Below, piece after piece: positions 53,557-63,204 of a stretch of DNA of 64,000 nt. Source of the stretch: DAOLCO01 sp964612555 (lineage in GTDB: Bacteria; Bdellovibrionota_C; UBA2361; SZUA-149; DAOLCO01). The translations under genes were made by a program, and so were the position numbers. Positions within the stretch are counted from its first letter, which is position 1; every line of letters begins with the position of its first letter. The stretch spans positions 248,001 through 312,000 of the forward strand of contig CAZTBW010000002.1 in NCBI GenBank assembly GCA_964612555.1, in the 5' to 3' direction. The notes beneath the pieces were generated by a model that saw only the letters and a program-made list of their open reading frames with translations, did no database searches and had not been told where the DNA came from.

Positions 53557-55431
53557 TGGAATAGAAAACCAGGGAACTCCCAGAACTGAATATCGGGCAG
53601 GGAACGACTTTGCCCAAGCCCTGATGGTGGCGTTTTCAGGATGATCGGAGTTGTGTCTGACAAATTTATGGAGAATGCCCTGCATGGATTCAGTAGACGC
53701 GCCGGCAGAATCCAGAATCGCACCAAGAGAATTGACGATTTTGTTGATATTGTTTGTAGAGCGTACAAACGTATCGTAGGAAGTGTTTAATGGATCGGAG
53801 TTTACGTCTGATGCATCTGGAGAAGAGGATGTCTGATATAGATTTTTGTGACTACCTTCCGGGATCTGGTTCAATCTTTCAACAATACGGGCATAGGGTT
53901 CAAGAACGGCTGCAAGGGCAGGGATCAGTTCGGAAACAGCCCCGTTTTGCATTTCTTTTGATTTTTCAGAGAGAAGTTCCATGGTGCCCTGATGATTGTT
54001 GATCATGGAATAGGTGCTTTCTGATACTGGTATGGAATTATTGAGTGTCGCATCTACAAGAATCTTTTTTGCAGATACCGACAGGGTATCCGATGCGAGC
54101 GCATCAATGATATCTTTCTCGGAAATATTTATTTGTGACCCCCCAAGAAAACCTGAAAGAGCTTTTGCTCCCTCCTCTGCAACATAATGAGATGTGTCGT
54201 AGTAAAGGTTCCAGTAACTGTCAATTACCTCTTCTCTTCTACTTCTTTTTTCTGATTCAGGAGCACTCAGATCAATTTCCTCAAGTGCGGTCTGTAGAGA
54301 GCTGGTGAGGATAGAAAGGCGTTTTATTGTTGCATAGGTTGTTGTTATCAGTCGAATATCCGGCTCAAGTGCTGCAGGTGTGCCCCAGGGGATTTCAGCA
54401 TCCCATAACCTTCGTCTGTGTGTCTCAAGTGCATGTTTAAAACGAGGGTCGTCAATGGATTCGTAAGCGAGAGCATCATGTTCAGCGTTTTTCCTTAGAA
54501 AGCCAAGAAATTCCGGCTTGAATATCGCAGGACTATTTGGAAAAAAGTATCCCATGGTTTCAAGATTTTCTTGTGGAATACGGGAGAAATATTCAGCCAG
54601 CATTTTCAGTTCAGAAGTGGTGCCGCTTCCGGAAAAATTGTTACCAAGAGGAGACAGGATTTGTTCGCTGAATGCAAGATGGGCATTCTGATAATTTCCC
54701 CCTACGATAGAGCGTCGTAACTCTCTGCCTGTTTCTTCCAGAGTGCTGGTATTGGGTAGTGTACTTAAGCTCGAGATAGCCTCTTCGAGTGATGCTATAG
54801 TTTGAGAAAGAGGTCTGTCAGGTTTACTTCTGCAAAGTTCTTTTGCTGAAGAGAAAAGATTTTCATGTTTACCGGCACTACTCATTGCGGCGAAGATAGA
54901 AACAACATCCATTTTTGAATATGCATCGGTAATCATCTGATGTTGAGACCACTTTGGACCCGGGTCAAACGGACTGTTTTCGCTGAGTTCGTTAGTTTTT
55001 TTCTCAATGTTACGCATTCTGAAGTTAATTGTGCCACTTAGAGAGCGTGCAATGTTTTCGAGAGTTTCCGGGTCATCTACGGAGCTGAAGTTTTTTGCCT
55101 GTGATGCTTTGGATCGAATCCCTTTACTTAATTCATCCTGACGTATGCGAAGTAGTGCCAGTTGGGAGGTGTTTTCCTTGATTATATCAATATCTCGTTG
55201 AAAGGAGCTTAGTTGTTCAATCGTCTTAAGCTTACCTTGTAGTATATGTGTCTCTGAAACCTGATAGGGGTTTAGAGAATCAAGAGCGAGTCCGCTTGTT
55301 TGTGGAGGATTTCGCCGGGTTTGCTCAAAAGGGACATCTGCCTGTCTATGAGAGCTCAGACCGGAATTGTGTGAGGGGAGAGTTAAGCCGTTATTTTCTC
55401 TCTCCTTGTTTTGAATTAGAGCTTCTTGCAT
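53554..55431 (-). CDS. Unassigned large helical protein (625 aa)
   Basis: 625 aa, no signal peptide and no membrane helix. A Ser/Pro/Asn-rich N-terminus (about 1-60) is followed by helices throughout, with a coiled-coil stretch at about 75-150 (QLALLRIRQDELSKGIRSKASQAKN). A Ser-rich segment near 530 separates a final helical part. No family recognised. Its style (disordered N-terminus, no export signal, helical body) resembles the 1053-aa protein next door, transcribed divergently; both may be parts of one system, for example secreted effectors or structural proteins. Inference only. Confidence 0.7.
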   Translation of the reverse strand: MQEALIQNKERENNGLTLPSHNSGLSSHRQADVPFEQTRRNPPQTSGLALDSLNPYQVSETHILQGKLKTIEQLSSFQRDIDIIKENTSQLALLRIRQDELSKGIRSKASQAKNFSSVDDPETLENIARSLSGTINFRMRNIEKKTNELSENSPFDPGPKWSQHQMITDAYSKMDVVSIFAAMSSAGKHENLFSSAKELCRSKPDRPLSQTIASLEEAISSLSTLPNTSTLEETGRELRRSIVGGNYQNAHLAFSEQILSPLGNNFSGSGTTSELKMLAEYFSRIPQENLETMGYFFPNSPAIFKPEFLGFLRKNAEHDALAYESIDDPRFKHALETHRRRLWDAEIPWGTPAALEPDIRLITTTYATIKRLSILTSSLQTALEEIDLSAPESEKRSRREEVIDSYWNLYYDTSHYVAEEGAKALSGFLGGSQINISEKDIIDALASDTLSVSAKKILVDATLNNSIPVSESTYSMINNHQGTMELLSEKSKEMQNGAVSELIPALAAVLEPYARIVERLNQIPEGSHKNLYQTSSSPDASDVNSDPLNTSYDTFVRSTNNINKIVNSLGAILDSAGASTESMQGILHKFVRHNSDHPENATIRAWAKSFPARYSVLGVPWFSIP

Positions 55432-55597
55432 TTCTTCTTTACATACTTGTAGTAACCCCAGCTTACACTAATGATTATGATACCTTTTGTTAACAATGTG
55501 CCATAATATCAGTAGGAGGGGGTGATTGTGCCCAGTGAGGTACTGGTGTTTCATAAGGTGTTAAAGTTTTTGGGAAATTTGAAGGATTAAAACAGGA

Positions 55598-58500
55598 ATG
55601 AGTCGCCCGGTTTATAGTTTGTTAAGGACAGATGCCTATAATGCCCCTCTGGATGATGTTCAAAGTTCAGATGAGGCTTCGTCTCCCTCATTGCGGATGC
55701 CCTCATCCCAGGCTGAACAACTTAATCCAATGCTTTCAAGAGGTTTGTATTCACTGGATTCACTACGTTCAGATCAGGTAGAGACTTCTTCTGACCTAAA
55801 CCCTGCCTCAGCTTCTGATCTTCCTTCTGCACTGGAGCGTAATGCCCGGGATTTGAAAAATCGAATGTCCGCATTATCCGGAGGCAGGAAAAATTATAGT
55901 AGTACCGAGCTTGAGAGTCTTCTGTCAGAGCTGAAAGCGCTGCAAACACACATGGAAGAGCGAAAGAAGATCGAATCAGATAGAATAGGTTATGTCGTAA
56001 ATGGGAAGGGAAGTGGTGGAGTTCTCGGGATGATCTCGGCTATCGAGTCTGAAATGGCTGATCAGTGGTATCATGATAAGGTTTTGGCTGTGGCTAATAC
56101 TCCTTACTCTCTGGCTCACAAGCTTACGCACAAATGGACTGGTATCGGATCATACTTTAACATGGATATGTTCAAAGAGCCGGTCACTTCCTTGTCCGCA
56201 GAACAGAAAAAGAGAATAGATGAACTGCACAAGGAAAAAGATTATCGAACAAGTCTTGTTAATTCATTAAGCTCATCGGCGAATGAACTTGGCAGTATGA
56301 TTTCCAAAATAGAAGAGTTGCGTGGAGAGTTGGGTTCGGGTGCTTCTCCGGGGAGAGTTGCAGAGATTTCAAACAGGTTAAGGGGTCATATTTCTGGTGC
56401 GATGTCTTTTCTGGAGAGGGGGGCGCTGAACGGGGATAAGGAATTGAAAAGTTCCTGGGATGCGGCAAGGAAAAATGTCAATGAAGGATTAAAGAAACTG
56501 AATGAAGAAGCGGATATGGCAGTTGCAACTTGTCAGGCAGTTGAAAAAACTGTTGTGATAGGAGGAGCAATAACTGCAACGGCGATAACCGGAGGAGCTG
56601 CGGCTCCACTTGTAGGGATGGCAGTGGGTAGTGCAAGCAGTGTCGGTATGAGCGGCGTTCATTTTCTTGCATCTGGCGGAAAAGTAGATTTTGAGGAAGA
56701 AAAAGCCAAAATACTTGATGATGTTAAAGATTCCGTTCTCTATTCTATTGGTGGTGGTCTGTCAAAAATAGGTATGTTTGAAGCAGCCGGGAAAGCTGCG
56801 GTCTCAGCAGCAGGTCGGATTGTTCCAAGCGCGGTGGCAAGACATTTGACGGGTTTGCAATCTGGAGTATTTGGTACCAGTGTTGGCATATTCAGAAGAG
56901 CAGCCACTGCTATGTACTACAGAACAGGAGGTTTACTTCGTAATAATTTTATTTCTCATGCAAGGACTGGCATGGTGGTTGAGCTTCCTGCCGCAGCATG
57001 GGATACCTGGCGGGCACAAGGTACGGACATTCTCGATCCTACGGGGCGTCTAAGGGAAATGAATATACCAGAGAGTAGTCTGATGCTAAGGTATTTTACC
57101 CATCGGATTGGAAGCGCAGGCGTAGGAGGTGCGCTTGGAGGTTGTACCATGGGGATGAGGAATGTTATAGGTGGTATGCCACAGGCCGCACCGCCCCTTG
57201 GAGGACTCTTGAATCCCAGAACCTTTTTCCCGACACTCAGTCAGACACTCAGGCAGCAATTGAATCCGAGAGATTTTATAAGGCGAAGAATTGCTGATGC
57301 TACAGCAATTCCAGACCTGTATGCACAGTCAGTTTTATCTGTCTGGTCAGATTATCGGCTTACCGGATGGTTTTATGGGGTTGATCTTGATCCCACCGGG
57401 GAAGAACGTAGCAGAATGATGCGCCAGGCGATTACATCCGGTATGGCTGGACGTTTTGGAACTACTGCCCTGAATCAAGGTATGAATGCGATCGGGAACA
57501 GGAGAGTTAATGAATTAGTTACAGAGCGCAACACTTTAAATAACGAGATGAGAAATCAAGCAGCCCTTGCAGGAAGAAGGTTTAATAGGGAAGTGGTTCT
57601 TGCATCGACTCCCGGAAGTGAACATGCTTTACAAGGGGCTGGTCTTAGGCGAAATACTCTTGCTTTTCAACTTGATTCAAGAGCGAACATTGCTGACACT
57701 GCAAGTATGGCAAGGAATCATATTATGAGTACGGCTGCTCATGCAATGTACTCCCGGGGTCGTAACTTCACTCCTTTTGGAGTCAATCTGCAAAGGTTCA
57801 GAGATAGTGTTAGCGATGCTATCAATAATGCAAATCCTAATCTGGATAGTTCACGATTGATTCAGGAGCGAAGAGGGATGGGTCTTTCTGTTGCGCGAGC
57901 TTCAGAAAGAAGAGCGTCCCGGCTTCTGGTGTTAAGAGATCAGCCAACAAATGACAATATTGCATATGGAAGGCAGTATATAAATGATTATATAAACGAA
58001 CTTCCACCTGCAGGCGGAAGTCCAAATCTTGGTTTTCTGAGAAGAGCGAGTGATCAAAGAAGGAACCCTTACGGAAAGCATGCTATTGATCTGGATTCAC
58101 CCGTTCCTGCCAGAAATAATCTGGATAATACCTTGGTTAAAGATCGCTTAAACCTTAGAGCACAAACCAGTAATTTGCTTCTTAGATTGGAAAATGGGGC
58201 ACGTAATGGATTGATTGGAAGAGGAATCGGGATGGTGGCAAACGGGCTTCAAGCTTCTGCAAACTATCTTGGCGGTTATGCAACTGCCTGGATAACCGCT
58301 CCTTCAGCTTCTATTTATGCCAGCTATGGAGTCATGATTGGAGCCCCTGCTACAATATTAGCACATGGAGTATCAACATTGCTAACTCCAGTTGGTGGGC
58401 TTGGTTCAGCTATGAGAAATGCCTTCGGAGCAAGACGTGCAAATCCACATGAACTTGGGGAGCTGTATGCAAAAATACACGAAGGGAAAGCACTTCGTCA

Positions 58501-58759
58501 GTGGATGGATGATATGAATGGGCATAGACCAGGTACTTTTGACGCGCCTGATATAGCAGCACTTGATGCAAGCATACAGAGGACTGAAGCGTTACTGAAT
58601 CAAGGGAATCGTGCCCGTCCTCTACTCCTTTCTCGCGATCGTCTGACGAGAAGGAGAACAATTCCGGATTCAGGCGTTGTTATGCAGAACAGGGTAATGA
58701 ATGATCTGGATGCCCTTGTTGGTCCTGAAATGATGAATGCGATGCGAGATAACAGATAG
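55598..58759 (+). CDS. Unassigned 1053-aa protein with two glycine-rich hydrophobic segments
   Basis: 1053 aa. N-terminal 65 residues are polar and disordered with no signal peptide. A coiled-coil-like region follows (about 90-310). A Gly/Ala hydrophobic stretch lies at about 325-350 (GGAITATAITGGAAAPLVGMAVG) and another at about 885-925 (GGYATAWITAPSASIYASYGVMIGAPA), so it can probably insert into or cross membranes. Arg-rich helical parts lie between. Such glycine-rich hairpins occur in secreted effectors and toxins, but no toxin motif is seen. Largest gene of the window. Confidence 0.72.
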   Translation: MSRPVYSLLRTDAYNAPLDDVQSSDEASSPSLRMPSSQAEQLNPMLSRGLYSLDSLRSDQVETSSDLNPASASDLPSALERNARDLKNRMSALSGGRKNYSSTELESLLSELKALQTHMEERKKIESDRIGYVVNGKGSGGVLGMISAIESEMADQWYHDKVLAVANTPYSLAHKLTHKWTGIGSYFNMDMFKEPVTSLSAEQKKRIDELHKEKDYRTSLVNSLSSSANELGSMISKIEELRGELGSGASPGRVAEISNRLRGHISGAMSFLERGALNGDKELKSSWDAARKNVNEGLKKLNEEADMAVATCQAVEKTVVIGGAITATAITGGAAAPLVGMAVGSASSVGMSGVHFLASGGKVDFEEEKAKILDDVKDSVLYSIGGGLSKIGMFEAAGKAAVSAAGRIVPSAVARHLTGLQSGVFGTSVGIFRRAATAMYYRTGGLLRNNFISHARTGMVVELPAAAWDTWRAQGTDILDPTGRLREMNIPESSLMLRYFTHRIGSAGVGGALGGCTMGMRNVIGGMPQAAPPLGGLLNPRTFFPTLSQTLRQQLNPRDFIRRRIADATAIPDLYAQSVLSVWSDYRLTGWFYGVDLDPTGEERSRMMRQAITSGMAGRFGTTALNQGMNAIGNRRVNELVTERNTLNNEMRNQAALAGRRFNREVVLASTPGSEHALQGAGLRRNTLAFQLDSRANIADTASMARNHIMSTAAHAMYSRGRNFTPFGVNLQRFRDSVSDAINNANPNLDSSRLIQERRGMGLSVARASERRASRLLVLRDQPTNDNIAYGRQYINDYINELPPAGGSPNLGFLRRASDQRRNPYGKHAIDLDSPVPARNNLDNTLVKDRLNLRAQTSNLLLRLENGARNGLIGRGIGMVANGLQASANYLGGYATAWITAPSASIYASYGVMIGAPATILAHGVSTLLTPVGGLGSAMRNAFGARRANPHELGELYAKIHEGKALRQWMDDMNGHRPGTFDAPDIAALDASIQRTEALLNQGNRARPLLLSRDRLTRRRTIPDSGVVMQNRVMNDLDALVGPEMMNAMRDNR

Positions 58760-58801
58760 TCTGGGTTTTTGATTTGAAAGGTTAGGGGGAAAGTTTCGCT
58801 T

Positions 58802-60226
58802 ATGTATGATGATTTGCGCTTACCTGAGTATCGGGCTAAGGAGGATATTTATTTTCTGGTTGGTGATCTGTTCACTGTTGCGATAGAGCATTTTGTGAGC
58901 CGAAACGAATTTCCTGATACGTACTTTTCTGAACTTGGTGTTTTGTCTAAAATATTAGAGGAGCTATCCAGCCGCAATTCTGATAGCTCACTTGAGGCAA
59001 AAAAAGCCCGTCTTGTTTCTGGTATTCTTGCGATACACTTAGGGTATATGCATGAACATTCTGTAGTGTCTTCTGAGTCTCTGTATCAATCCCTGATTCA
59101 GGATATCTTTACTCTTCTGGATGAATCAGTGTTTTCAATTGGTGAGTCACTGGAGCTACTCGAAGAAATTTTTCCTTTATTTTCCCCTTTATGCGTCAGT
59201 ATGTGCCTTGCAAATGCATCTGCCGTGATCTTCCCAAGGTTGTGCCAGACTGCTGACAGGGCTATGGTCGATCATATAAGTACGCTTTATGGAATATCAT
59301 CTCTTCATGGTGAAAGCCCTGCGGAGAATCTTCGTGCTCTTCATCCATTTTATCTTGTCCTTGTGCATCGGGAGACAAGCCAGATAATTGAAAAATTTGC
59401 TGCGCTTATGAGAGAAGTCCTTCTTCCTCGAAAAGACGGTAGCTATTCATCTGTTTCTCATTATATTTTTACGTTTTATGAAGAAATGACAAGAAGAGCA
59501 GAGTCACTTCAACCCATAGATGATGCATCTGCTGTTTATATTGACCCCTCGCTCACTGTAGAAGAGCAAGACCATCAATATTTTGAATATGTCAATCATT
59601 GTGCAAAAGGAATGATGCAGGCAGTTATGGAATTTGACAACTTCCTTAGCTCTCTACCTCATAATGAGAGTTCAAATTTTGAACCTCTCATGGTACAAAT
59701 CCGCGGTACTCAGGATACGATCTTGTCCCTGATGAGGAATATGTTTGTTGCAGGTGAGGATGTGTATCAAATGGGTAGTATTATCAGCTCTGTTCAGAAC
59801 CTTATTCCTGAGATACTGAAGGAAGATACTATTACATCTGAGGTGAAAGATATACTGGTGTGTTTCCTTCCGGGAGGATTGTTTTCATTTGAAGAAGCGA
59901 AATCTTTCTGGGAAAGGAGGGCATGCATTAAAAGAGATCTCTATCTTTCTTCCATGAAACGCCTTTTTTTACGTATCAAGAATCTGCTCAGTTCTGACGA
60001 TATAGAATCAAAACGTGAAATGAATTTTCTTATGCTCGAAACTGATACCCCATTACGATCTCTGGCGATGCTCGGCATTATCGAGTATGATACGGTAATC
60101 TCTTCCCTGTTTTCTGATGTGCAGAAAGTGGAAACGTGTTCTGCCATGGAGTATCAGGCAGCATTACAGTCATATTTAATAGGTAGTGATGAAGAGTTTT
60201 ATTCTAAAATGAAAGTTCTTTTATAG
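58802..60226 (+). CDS. Unassigned soluble protein (474 aa)
   Basis: 474 aa, mostly helical and acidic, no signal peptide or membrane helix. ATG 42 nt after the 1053-aa gene, with AGGGGGAAAG about 12 nt upstream. A helix-rich pattern of repeats (SVSSESLYQSLIQDIFTLLDESVFSIGESLELLEEIF) suggests a chaperone- or scaffold-like role for its large neighbour. No family recognised. Confidence 0.7.
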   Translation: MYDDLRLPEYRAKEDIYFLVGDLFTVAIEHFVSRNEFPDTYFSELGVLSKILEELSSRNSDSSLEAKKARLVSGILAIHLGYMHEHSVVSSESLYQSLIQDIFTLLDESVFSIGESLELLEEIFPLFSPLCVSMCLANASAVIFPRLCQTADRAMVDHISTLYGISSLHGESPAENLRALHPFYLVLVHRETSQIIEKFAALMREVLLPRKDGSYSSVSHYIFTFYEEMTRRAESLQPIDDASAVYIDPSLTVEEQDHQYFEYVNHCAKGMMQAVMEFDNFLSSLPHNESSNFEPLMVQIRGTQDTILSLMRNMFVAGEDVYQMGSIISSVQNLIPEILKEDTITSEVKDILVCFLPGGLFSFEEAKSFWERRACIKRDLYLSSMKRLFLRIKNLLSSDDIESKREMNFLMLETDTPLRSLAMLGIIEYDTVISSLFSDVQKVETCSAMEYQAALQSYLIGSDEEFYSKMKVLL

Positions 60227-60250
60227 GAAAGCTGTTTCCATATTTGAGAA

Positions 60251-61861
60251 ATGAATAAAGACGCTTTTCCCAATGTTGATGCAATCACATACCGGCTTTC
60301 TGATGAGCTTTGTAAGGGTCTGGAACAGACATTTGCTGAAATCCCCGCACTCTGGCTTGATTATAGCTGGCCAAGTATTGGTGTGATAGATCTGATCAGT
60401 TTTCCCTTAAGGAAAAAGACCTCCATGAGTGCTCTGGAAAAAGAGCTTCTCTATATGACTACCGCTTACCTTGGGAATGTCATTTCACGAGTCTGGCAGC
60501 TCTCGGGTATTGATCATAAGGTCTATTTTGATGAGCTTAAGGGTGGGGTCTGTCTCAGGTTCAGGACAGACACGGGAGCAGAAGCAGAGTATCTTTTAAC
60601 AAACTATATTCATGATCTCCTTTTCAGAATGCCACCAGAGATTGAAGTATTCAAGGGTTTTAAAAGACCCTATACCTTTGATGCTAATATTCTTTCTTCG
60701 GTATGTCTTGGGATAGCTCTTGGCTTAGCTCCCATCGGGGCATCTCCCTCTTTGAATCAGACAGGAGAAAGTGAAACAAACGAGGAAGAGAAAATAAGAA
60801 AAATTGAGCGGGCAATTGCCCGGCTTTGTAGTGAATGGTTCACTGCGAGATACCCTGATGTAATGCTTGCTCAGGTAGCAGACCTTTTTTTAAAGGGAGG
60901 TATTTTGCCCCCGCTTTTTTTTAACAGAGAGGAAGGTATAGGCGACACTATTGATCCTTTTATAGAGTATTTGAATCAGATCAAGGCGCCCCTCTCGATG
61001 ATTCAACAACTGGCTCTCGTGTTTTGTGCATGTCCGGATGAGAAGATTTCATTTATTGGAGTTCTTCTTGGGTTATTCTCTTACGCAGATTATGAGAGTT
61101 TGCCTCCGGAGATAAAATCAGCACTGCGATATCACTATCACCTGCTTCCAATCGCAAGGAAAAATATATTAAAGTATCGTGGTGTTGATATGACAGAAGA
61201 GTATCTTCTGGGTGCCAGTGAGAAGCGAAATTTACATTTGTATGAATATGAGAAAAAAATTGGGACTCTTCCCTGGCTCTATTTGACGGCAGAAGATTTT
61301 TTTATGAAAAGGGATTTTAAAATCGATCTCTTTATGAAAGCAGTACTTTCATTTGAATATGAAAAGGCATTTAATGAACTCACAGAAATTGTTGTTTCCT
61401 GGCCCGGAGATATTGGGTTCAGGATTCAGCATATGGGGTTTGAGATGTTACGAGGTGATTACGAGTATGCGCATGAGCTTGCAAAAGTTCTTGTCAGTGA
61501 GCCGGTAGTTGAAAATCGTCCTGATTTTTATTCAATGTGGGCAAATTGTCTTTTGAAGCTGAATGAGCCAGAAATTGCTCTCAGGTATTTTAGTACAGCA
61601 ATTGCGTGTGCCACCTGTTCGCAGGATATGAAGGCTGAAATATTAAATGGAATAGGCTGGTGTTATATCCTTTTGAAAAAGGAAAAAGAAGCGATCCCAT
61701 ATCTTCAGGAGGCGCAGCTGATGAGTCAGGCACCGCTTGGTATCCTTTTAAATCGGGCGTACATTTACCGGTTTGATGGGGAAGCTCAAAAAGCAAGGGA
61801 GCTCCTTCTGGAGGCAGCAAAACTCCTCCCCTATGATCGCAGGGTTTTCTCTAACCTTTAA
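60251..61861 (+). CDS. TPR-containing soluble protein (536 aa)
   Basis: 536 aa. The first 370 residues are unassigned and helical. The C-terminal 170 contain TPR units (PDFYSMWANCLLKLNEPEIALRYFSTAIA, AEILNGIGWCYILLKKEKEAIPYLQEA, GILLNRAYIYRFDGEAQKARELLLEAA). It starts 24 nt after the previous gene, so the three plus-strand genes 55.6-61.9 kb form one transcription unit. Probably a scaffold or chaperone for the large protein. No signal peptide. Confidence 0.72.
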   Translation: MNKDAFPNVDAITYRLSDELCKGLEQTFAEIPALWLDYSWPSIGVIDLISFPLRKKTSMSALEKELLYMTTAYLGNVISRVWQLSGIDHKVYFDELKGGVCLRFRTDTGAEAEYLLTNYIHDLLFRMPPEIEVFKGFKRPYTFDANILSSVCLGIALGLAPIGASPSLNQTGESETNEEEKIRKIERAIARLCSEWFTARYPDVMLAQVADLFLKGGILPPLFFNREEGIGDTIDPFIEYLNQIKAPLSMIQQLALVFCACPDEKISFIGVLLGLFSYADYESLPPEIKSALRYHYHLLPIARKNILKYRGVDMTEEYLLGASEKRNLHLYEYEKKIGTLPWLYLTAEDFFMKRDFKIDLFMKAVLSFEYEKAFNELTEIVVSWPGDIGFRIQHMGFEMLRGDYEYAHELAKVLVSEPVVENRPDFYSMWANCLLKLNEPEIALRYFSTAIACATCSQDMKAEILNGIGWCYILLKKEKEAIPYLQEAQLMSQAPLGILLNRAYIYRFDGEAQKARELLLEAAKLLPYDRRVFSNL

Positions 61862-62041
61862 CAGCCCCTTTAATATCCTCTTCCTGCTAAGTATCTGTAA
61901 TTACGTACACTACTTACTGAAGCATATAGCTGAAAAACCACGACATGTAGTTGTGTTATGGCGTTTAATCTGAAGTGGTATCAATTTTTAGAGAAAAAAG
62001 CATAACATTTTTAGGATATTAATTATTTTTAACAATTTAAG

Positions 62042-63196
62042 ATGCAAATGAGTCAGTCTGCCTTACTCAATAAGATTTTACTTGCTGTAGCTCTTGTATG
62101 TTTACATGCAGGTGCTCTACATGCAGAAAATAGTGCTACTGAGCCACTTGCAAAACCAATTGAGAGATTTTTTCCAAAATCTTACGCGGGTGGATTTTTT
62201 TCTGAAAAATATAAAGAGGTGATTGAAGTTAAGGAATCTCAGGAAAGTGATAGCGAGGATAGCGGAGTAGAAGAAGTTCCTTCTAGAAACGAAATCCCTG
62301 GCATTGAATTTCAAACAAGTGATATTTCCAAGAAAACATTTCTTCCTCCTGATCAGACGCCTTCTGTTGCAGTAAATCCGAATGCCCCGAGTAGTATTAT
62401 CTCAATGATAGAAAGTAACAGACGAGGTGATAAGGTTACTGCGCGTGCCTACGCAAAGCAATTTGTGCGTATGCTTCAAAATTTCTTTTTCGAGGCACGT
62501 GAGATGACGTCACTTATAGGGGACGCGCTTATTGAAGAAAGTGTTATTGAAAATGAAGACTGGATAGGGGCGGAGCAGGCAATTGATATAGAGCTTGCAA
62601 AGACCAGACTTGAAAAAGGGGTGAGCATCAAGCCAACACATGATGTTGCAATGAAGAGGATTGTACCTGACCCCAAAAAAGAAGTTGAGGTGTTTTTTAT
62701 ATTTTCAAGGGCGTGTAGTTATTGTCGTCATATGGCACCGGATGTTGAGCGGGTACAACGGACACTCGCAAGTGACAAAAGGGTGAAGATTACAGGGCTT
62801 GTTGTTGGAGAGGCGGATGAAGCATGGCTTCGTGAATTCAGAGAATATACGGGGCTTAGTATCCCTGTGTTTGATGGAACAGAGTTTGCAAAAAACTTTA
62901 AGCTTAAATTTTTCCCTATAATGATGGTGCTTCTTCCTAATGGGGAGAGGTCTTACTATAAGTCAGGGCAACAGACATTTGAAAGGATGTATGAGTTTGT
63001 AAGAACCGCACAGGGAGTACGAGTAGAAGATAGTCCCGCCTTACAGGCAATTATTAAAACACCAATCGGGCAGGCGGAACAACTCATCCTTGCTTCCAGT
63101 AAGGATGCAGGAACTGTTTCTTCAACAAAATATGGAGCACGACCTGTCAGGATGCCACTAGCACCCAAAAAGGGTGTAGAGGTTGATAAATTTTAG
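62042..63196 (+). CDS. Exported thioredoxin-fold protein with CSYC site (TraF/DsbC-like)
   Basis: 384 aa. Signal peptide (SQSALLNKILLAVALVCLHAGALHA). An unassigned acidic linker precedes the thioredoxin fold at about 215-320: VEVFFIFSRACSYCRHM with Cys225-x-x-Cys228, GLSIPVFDGTEFAKNFKLKFFPIMMVLLPNG with the cis-Pro. Periplasmic. Proteins of this layout (signal, long linker, CxxC thioredoxin fold) include TraF/TrbB of F-type conjugation systems. The next gene is 8 nt downstream and is also exported, so a secretion or pilus assembly cluster may follow outside the window. Confidence 0.8.
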   Translation: MQMSQSALLNKILLAVALVCLHAGALHAENSATEPLAKPIERFFPKSYAGGFFSEKYKEVIEVKESQESDSEDSGVEEVPSRNEIPGIEFQTSDISKKTFLPPDQTPSVAVNPNAPSSIISMIESNRRGDKVTARAYAKQFVRMLQNFFFEAREMTSLIGDALIEESVIENEDWIGAEQAIDIELAKTRLEKGVSIKPTHDVAMKRIVPDPKKEVEVFFIFSRACSYCRHMAPDVERVQRTLASDKRVKITGLVVGEADEAWLREFREYTGLSIPVFDGTEFAKNFKLKFFPIMMVLLPNGERSYYKSGQQTFERMYEFVRTAQGVRVEDSPALQAIIKTPIGQAEQLILASSKDAGTVSSTKYGARPVRMPLAPKKGVEVDKF

Positions 63197-63204
63197 GAGG
63201 ATAT

